From Anaerolineaceae bacterium UBA5211 (lineage in GTDB: Bacteria; Chloroflexota; Anaerolineae; Anaerolineales; Anaerolineaceae): DNA of 64,000 nt. Positions 60,681-64,000 of the stretch are shown here, one piece after another. Position 1 is the stretch's first letter. Each line of letters starts with the position of its first letter. Location of the stretch: the NCBI GenBank assembly GCA_002412595.1, contig DHVJ01000038.1, positions 43,953-107,952 of the forward strand, in the 5' to 3' direction. Under the pieces are notes generated by a model. It searched no databases. It saw only the letters and a program-made list of their open reading frames with translations, and was not told the DNA's origin. The position numbers and the translations under genes are program-made.

Positions 60681-62234
60681 ATGACACCTCAAAGTTCGAG
60701 AGACGAAAAGCTAAAAATTCAACGTGAATTATCCAAGTTAGGCGGCGGCAAAGCCCGCATCGCCAAACAGCACGAAAAAGGGAAATTGACCGCACGTGAA
60801 CGCTTGGCCGAATTGCTTGATGCAGGCAGTTTCCATGAACTGGAGCCTTTTGTCATGCAGCGCGCGGATGTGACCGACGAACCTGAAGAGCGCATCCTGG
60901 GCGACGGTGTCGTAACCGGATACGGTCAAATCGACGGCCGCACAGTATTTGTTTACGCGCAGGATTTCACCGCCAACGGCGGCTCACTGGGTGAAATGCA
61001 GAGCCACAAGATCTGCCGCGTGATGGACCTGGCTGTGCAGAACGGCGCGCCCATCATCGGCCTGCTCGATTCCGGCGGCGCGCGCATTCAGGAAGGTATC
61101 CGCAGTTTGGGCGGTTACGCTGAAATTTTCCGCCGCAACGCGCTCTACTCCGGCGTTGTGCCGCAAATCAGCATGATCATGGGCCCTTGCGCCGGCGGTG
61201 CGGCTTACTCCCCCGCCCTGACGGATTTCATTTTAATGGTTGAAAAACAATCTTACATGTTCATTACCGGCCCAAATGTGATCAAAGCCATTACCGGTGA
61301 AGAAGTGGATTTTGAAAGCTTGGGCGGCGCAGCCGTCCATTTGGGTACCAGCGGCGTGGCTTCGTTGACCTCGCCCAGCGAGCAGGATTCCCTGGCACTC
61401 TGCCGCGCGCTGCTCAGCTACCTGCCCTCCAACAACGTCGAGAACCCGCCCTGCCGCAAAAGCACTGACGACCCCTCCCGCATGGATGTGGAACTGAATG
61501 ACATCGTGCCGGAAGATGATAGCCAACCTTACAGCATGCATGCAGTTATTGCACACGTGGTCGATAAAAATTCATTCCTTGAATTACAGCCCATATACGC
61601 CACCAATGCCATCATCGGTCTGGCGCGTATGGACGGCAGCCCGGTAGGCATTGTTGCGCAGGAGCCCAACTCACTGGCCGGTGTGATCGACATCAACGCG
61701 TCCGATAAAATTTGCCGCTTCGTGCGCTTCTGCGACTGCTTCAATATCCCGCTGGTGACTTTTGTGGACTCCCCCGGATTCCTGCCAGGTGTGCAGCAGG
61801 AGCACGGCGGCATCATCCGCCACGGCGCAAAAGTGCTTTTTGCTTATTCCGAAGCCAGCGTACCCAAAGTGAGCATCGTTACGCGCAAAGCCTATGGCGG
61901 CGCCTACATTGTGATGAGCAGCAAGTATCTAGGAACTGACATGACCTTTGCCTGGCCCACTGCTGAAATTGCCGTGATGGGGCCTGAAGGCGCAGCCAAT
62001 ATCCTGCACCACAAACAGATCGCCAGCGCCGCCGATTCTGAGGCGGAACGCGAAAAGGTCATGCGGGAATATCGCGATAAATATCTGAACCCGTACGTGG
62101 CGGCTGAAGCCGGTTTCTGCGACGAGATCATCCTGCCCGCTGAAACGCGCGCCAAAGTGATCAGCGCTTTGTCAATTATCCGCGAAAAACAGGTTCAGAA
62201 TCCACCCCGCAAACACGGCAACCCGCCGGTTTAA
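60681..62234 (+). CDS. mmdA: Biotin-dependent decarboxylase/acyl-CoA carboxylase carboxyltransferase subunit (MmdA/PccB type)
   Basis: A 517-aa carboxyltransferase with two crotonase-like domains. It has the CoA-binding oxyanion regions (GARIQEG-SLGGY and FVDSPGFLPGVQQEH) of the PccB/MmdA family, and the N-terminal GGGKARIAKQHEKGKLTARER of propionyl-CoA/methylmalonyl-CoA carboxyltransferases. With OadG, the biotin carrier and OadB behind it, it fits methylmalonyl-CoA decarboxylase (Na+-pumping), rather than the ATP-driven carboxylase, since no biotin carboxylase is present. AGGAAAGGCAGGA in front gives ATG 60681. Divergent to GntR, so probably controlled by it. Confidence 0.92.
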   Translation: MTPQSSRDEKLKIQRELSKLGGGKARIAKQHEKGKLTARERLAELLDAGSFHELEPFVMQRADVTDEPEERILGDGVVTGYGQIDGRTVFVYAQDFTANGGSLGEMQSHKICRVMDLAVQNGAPIIGLLDSGGARIQEGIRSLGGYAEIFRRNALYSGVVPQISMIMGPCAGGAAYSPALTDFILMVEKQSYMFITGPNVIKAITGEEVDFESLGGAAVHLGTSGVASLTSPSEQDSLALCRALLSYLPSNNVENPPCRKSTDDPSRMDVELNDIVPEDDSQPYSMHAVIAHVVDKNSFLELQPIYATNAIIGLARMDGSPVGIVAQEPNSLAGVIDINASDKICRFVRFCDCFNIPLVTFVDSPGFLPGVQQEHGGIIRHGAKVLFAYSEASVPKVSIVTRKAYGGAYIVMSSKYLGTDMTFAWPTAEIAVMGPEGAANILHHKQIASAADSEAEREKVMREYRDKYLNPYVAAEAGFCDEIILPAETRAKVISALSIIREKQVQNPPRKHGNPPV

Positions 62235-62248
62235 GATTGGAGACAGGC

Positions 62249-62593
62249 ATGAATAACGCATTAACCATTTCAATCATCGGCGCGGGCATGGTCTTTGTCG
62301 GCCTGATCCTGCTGTGGGGCATGATGGACCTGTTGGTCCGCCTGACTTCCCGGGAGAAAACGCCCAAGGCGCCCGAAACAGTGGAACCTGCCGAAGCACC
62401 CCGCCAGGCAGGCGCAAATACCGTCCAGCAGCAGGCAGCCGCGGCAGCTGTCGCAGCTACGCTGGCGCTTTCCGCCGCCGCCCGCTTCACGCATGAGCCG
62501 CAGGATAAGACTGCGCTCAGCCCCTGGCAAAGCACTCACCGCATTCGTCAAATAAACCAAGCTAACGCGCTGCCGCGCAGGAAGAATGATTAG
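62249..62593 (+). CDS. Decarboxylase gamma-chain-like protein (OadG/MmdD)
   Basis: A 114-aa small subunit of the Na+-pumping decarboxylase. One N-terminal transmembrane helix (residues 5-30, ISIIGAGMVFVGLILLWGMM), an arginine/lysine region, then a Pro/Ala/Gln-rich linker and a C-terminal Arg/Asn-rich tail. The family links the carboxyltransferase to the membrane beta subunit. I chose ATG 62249 with GGAG 6 nt upstream, and not the TTG at 62237. Sequence divergence among OadG proteins is high, so position in the operon counts most. Confidence 0.85.
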   Translation: MNNALTISIIGAGMVFVGLILLWGMMDLLVRLTSREKTPKAPETVEPAEAPRQAGANTVQQQAAAAAVAATLALSAAARFTHEPQDKTALSPWQSTHRIRQINQANALPRRKND

Positions 62594-62595
62594 TC

Positions 62596-63027
62596 ATGAA
62601 AATGAAAATCAAAATTCAGGATAAAACTTTCAATGTGGAGGTAGGCGACATCCACGCGCGGCCGATCCAGGCCAATGTGGATGGAGAAATCATCGAAGTC
62701 TGGCCGGAAGAAGACGCTCACCCGGCTGCCGCAGCCCTGCCCTCCACCACCCAACTCACCGCTGCCGCCCCGGCGCCCAGCTCCGCTCCTCCGGCAGCTT
62801 CCAGCACAACCATAACTGCACCCATCCCGGGTGTCATCACCGAGATCAAGGTCAATGAAGGCGACAATGTGGCCTATGGGCAGGAATTATGTGTGCTGGA
62901 AGCCATGAAAATGAAGAATTCCATTCGGGCTAATCACGACGGCATCATCGCAAAAATCTTTATTACCACAGGCGATCAGGTGCAGCAGGGTAAGGCACTG
63001 ATGGAATTTGAAGACAAGGCGGGATAG
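62596..63027 (+). CDS. Biotin carboxyl carrier protein of the decarboxylase
   Basis: A 143-aa biotinyl-domain protein. Residues 1-40 are a basic N-terminal domain, 41-73 a Pro/Ala-rich flexible linker, and 74-143 the biotin/lipoyl domain with biotinylation site EAMKM at Lys105. Carries CO2 between the carboxyltransferase and the membrane subunit. The ATG overlaps the tail of oadG by spacing of 2 bp. Belongs to the MmdC/OadA-C type. Confidence 0.94.
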   Translation: MKMKIKIQDKTFNVEVGDIHARPIQANVDGEIIEVWPEEDAHPAAAALPSTTQLTAAAPAPSSAPPAASSTTITAPIPGVITEIKVNEGDNVAYGQELCVLEAMKMKNSIRANHDGIIAKIFITTGDQVQQGKALMEFEDKAG

Positions 63028-63029
63028 AT

Positions 63030-64000
63030 ATGGATGTCAACACCTTGTGGTCTTATTTCTCCCAAGACTTCATGATGCTGCATGCCAACAGTATCATCAT
63101 GATCGTCGCCGGGCTGGTATTAATATACCTGGCCATCGCCAAGCAGTATGAACCGGTTCTGCTGCTGCCGATTGGTTTCGGCTGTATTCTGGCCAACCTG
63201 GGCATGGCCGCTTCCGCGGATGGCGAGGGATTTCTCTCTGTGCTCTACCGCGCAGGCATTCAATCGGAACTCTTTCCCCTGCTGATCTTCATCGGCGTGG
63301 GCGGCATGATCGATTTCAGCCCGCTGCTCGCCCAGCCTTACCTGGCCCTCTTGGGCGCAGCCGGACAATTCGGCATCTACGGCACGCTGATCCTGGCGAC
63401 CTGGATGGGATTCAATCTGGATGAAGCCGCCTCTATCGGTGTGATTGGCGCCATCGACGGCCCCACCGCCATTTATGTAGCTGGGAGACTGGCGCCACAT
63501 ATGTTGGCGCCCATTGCCGTGGCTGCTTATTCCTATATGAGTCTGATCCCCATCATCCAGCCCCCCATCATGAAGCTGATGACCACCCGCAAGGAACGCC
63601 GCATCCGCATGGAGTATTCCCCCAAACCGGTCAGTAAAAAAGCGCTGATCATTTTCCCAATCGCGGTGACGATTATCATCAGTATCCTGGCCCCCACCGC
63701 AGCCCCGTTGATTGCCGCGCTGATGCTGGGCAACCTGCTCAAAGAATCTGGTGTAGTGGACCGTCTGAACCAGTCCGCGCAAAACGAAATCATCAACGTT
63801 TCCACCCTGTTCCTGGGGTTGACCATCGGCGGCACCATGACCGCAGATAGTTTCCTGAACCTGGCAACCTTGAAAATCCTCGGGTTGGGCCTGCTGGCTT
63901 TTGTGCTGGATACCATAATGGGTCTGCTGTTCGGTAAGTTGATGGCTTTCGTCAGCGGCGGTAAAATCAACCCGCTGATCGGCGCCTGCGGCATCAGCGC
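63030..64000 (+). CDS. Na+-translocating decarboxylase beta subunit (OadB/MmdB), 3' truncated by window edge
   Basis: The open frame runs from ATG 63030, 2 bp after the biotin-carrier stop, off the right end: 323 residues of a protein usually near 380-430 aa. About nine hydrophobic segments are visible. The conserved SO-called IGAIDGPTAIYVA segment (Asp143) matches the beta-subunit motif GADGPT, whose Asp is part of the Na+ channel. It decarboxylates the carboxybiotin and pumps Na+ outward, so decarboxylation drives energy conservation. No stop codon in the window. Confidence 0.92.
   Translation, partial: MDVNTLWSYFSQDFMMLHANSIIMIVAGLVLIYLAIAKQYEPVLLLPIGFGCILANLGMAASADGEGFLSVLYRAGIQSELFPLLIFIGVGGMIDFSPLLAQPYLALLGAAGQFGIYGTLILATWMGFNLDEAASIGVIGAIDGPTAIYVAGRLAPHMLAPIAVAAYSYMSLIPIIQPPIMKLMTTRKERRIRMEYSPKPVSKKALIIFPIAVTIIISILAPTAAPLIAALMLGNLLKESGVVDRLNQSAQNEIINVSTLFLGLTIGGTMTADSFLNLATLKILGLGLLAFVLDTIMGLLFGKLMAFVSGGKINPLIGACGIS

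Noticed and set aside
63120..63782. Open frame of 220 codons on the minus strand
   Set aside because: Antisense to the OadB gene, whose frame continues past it to the window end.

Overview
The window looks like a chromosomal segment of an anaerobic bacterium, most likely Chloroflexota, class Anaerolineae. That is an inference from gene style rather than from a marker gene: strong TATAAT promoters (some seemingly leaderless), a short T-box on serS, moderate GC, many PMT-type membrane glycosyltransferases, bactofilin and a biotin/Na+ decarboxylase. There is no phage, transposase, CRISPR array or plasmid function. Nearly all of the window is coding.

Layout. 1-13.7 kb: end of murJ, a TPR membrane protein, rimO, ugd, a UMF1-type MFS carrier, plsC, uvrA, an odd protein joining a ubiquitin-like domain to a solute-binding-protein-like domain, and a radical SAM protein. 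13.7-14.36 kb is the only long gene-free stretch and is filled with degenerate dispersed repeats. 14.36-30 kb: tRNA-Glu, a GtrA protein, PIN-TRAM protein, cysS-rlmB, an S66 peptidase, serS under a T-box, an ABC-F ATPase with a structured leader, an nfeD/SPFH pair, an alpha/beta hydrolase, and a nucleoside hydrolase/MFS pair. 28.8-46.8 kb: envelope and glycosylation genes (three large membrane proteins, two GT2 enzymes, a GT1, NeuD, bactofilin, a DegT aminotransferase) mixed with RNA-modification genes (RlmD, YgiQ), tRNA-Ser, a DNA glycosylase and proteins of unknown role.

46.9-60.5 kb is the most interesting region: twelve genes on the minus strand, started by a GntR/FCD regulator, then a creatininase-family hydrolase (IolN-like), Zn alcohol dehydrogenase (possibly IolM-like), a ribose/inositol-type ABC importer (ATPase, two permeases, lipoprotein), a TIM-barrel epimerase very like Thermotoga IolO, a transaldolase, a CoA-acylating aldehyde dehydrogenase, an orphan UlaA-type EIIC and a tartronate-semialdehyde-reductase-like enzyme. 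Together they suggest uptake of a cyclitol or inosose, ring opening to a 5-ketohexonate, epimerisation to a 6-carboxylated ketose, and cleavage by transaldolase to a dihydroxyacetone unit plus tartronate semialdehyde. The last would be reduced to glycerate or converted to a CoA ester. This would be the carboxylate analogue of the sulfo-transaldolase route and replaces the uronate reductase/dehydratase/KDG route described in Thermotoga. No sugar kinase and no IolG are present in the cluster.

A perfect 43-bp palindrome lies between the regulator and a divergent operon for a biotin-dependent, Na+-pumping decarboxylase (MmdA, OadG, biotin carrier, OadB; the last runs off the window). One regulator may therefore control both the catabolic operon and the decarboxylase.
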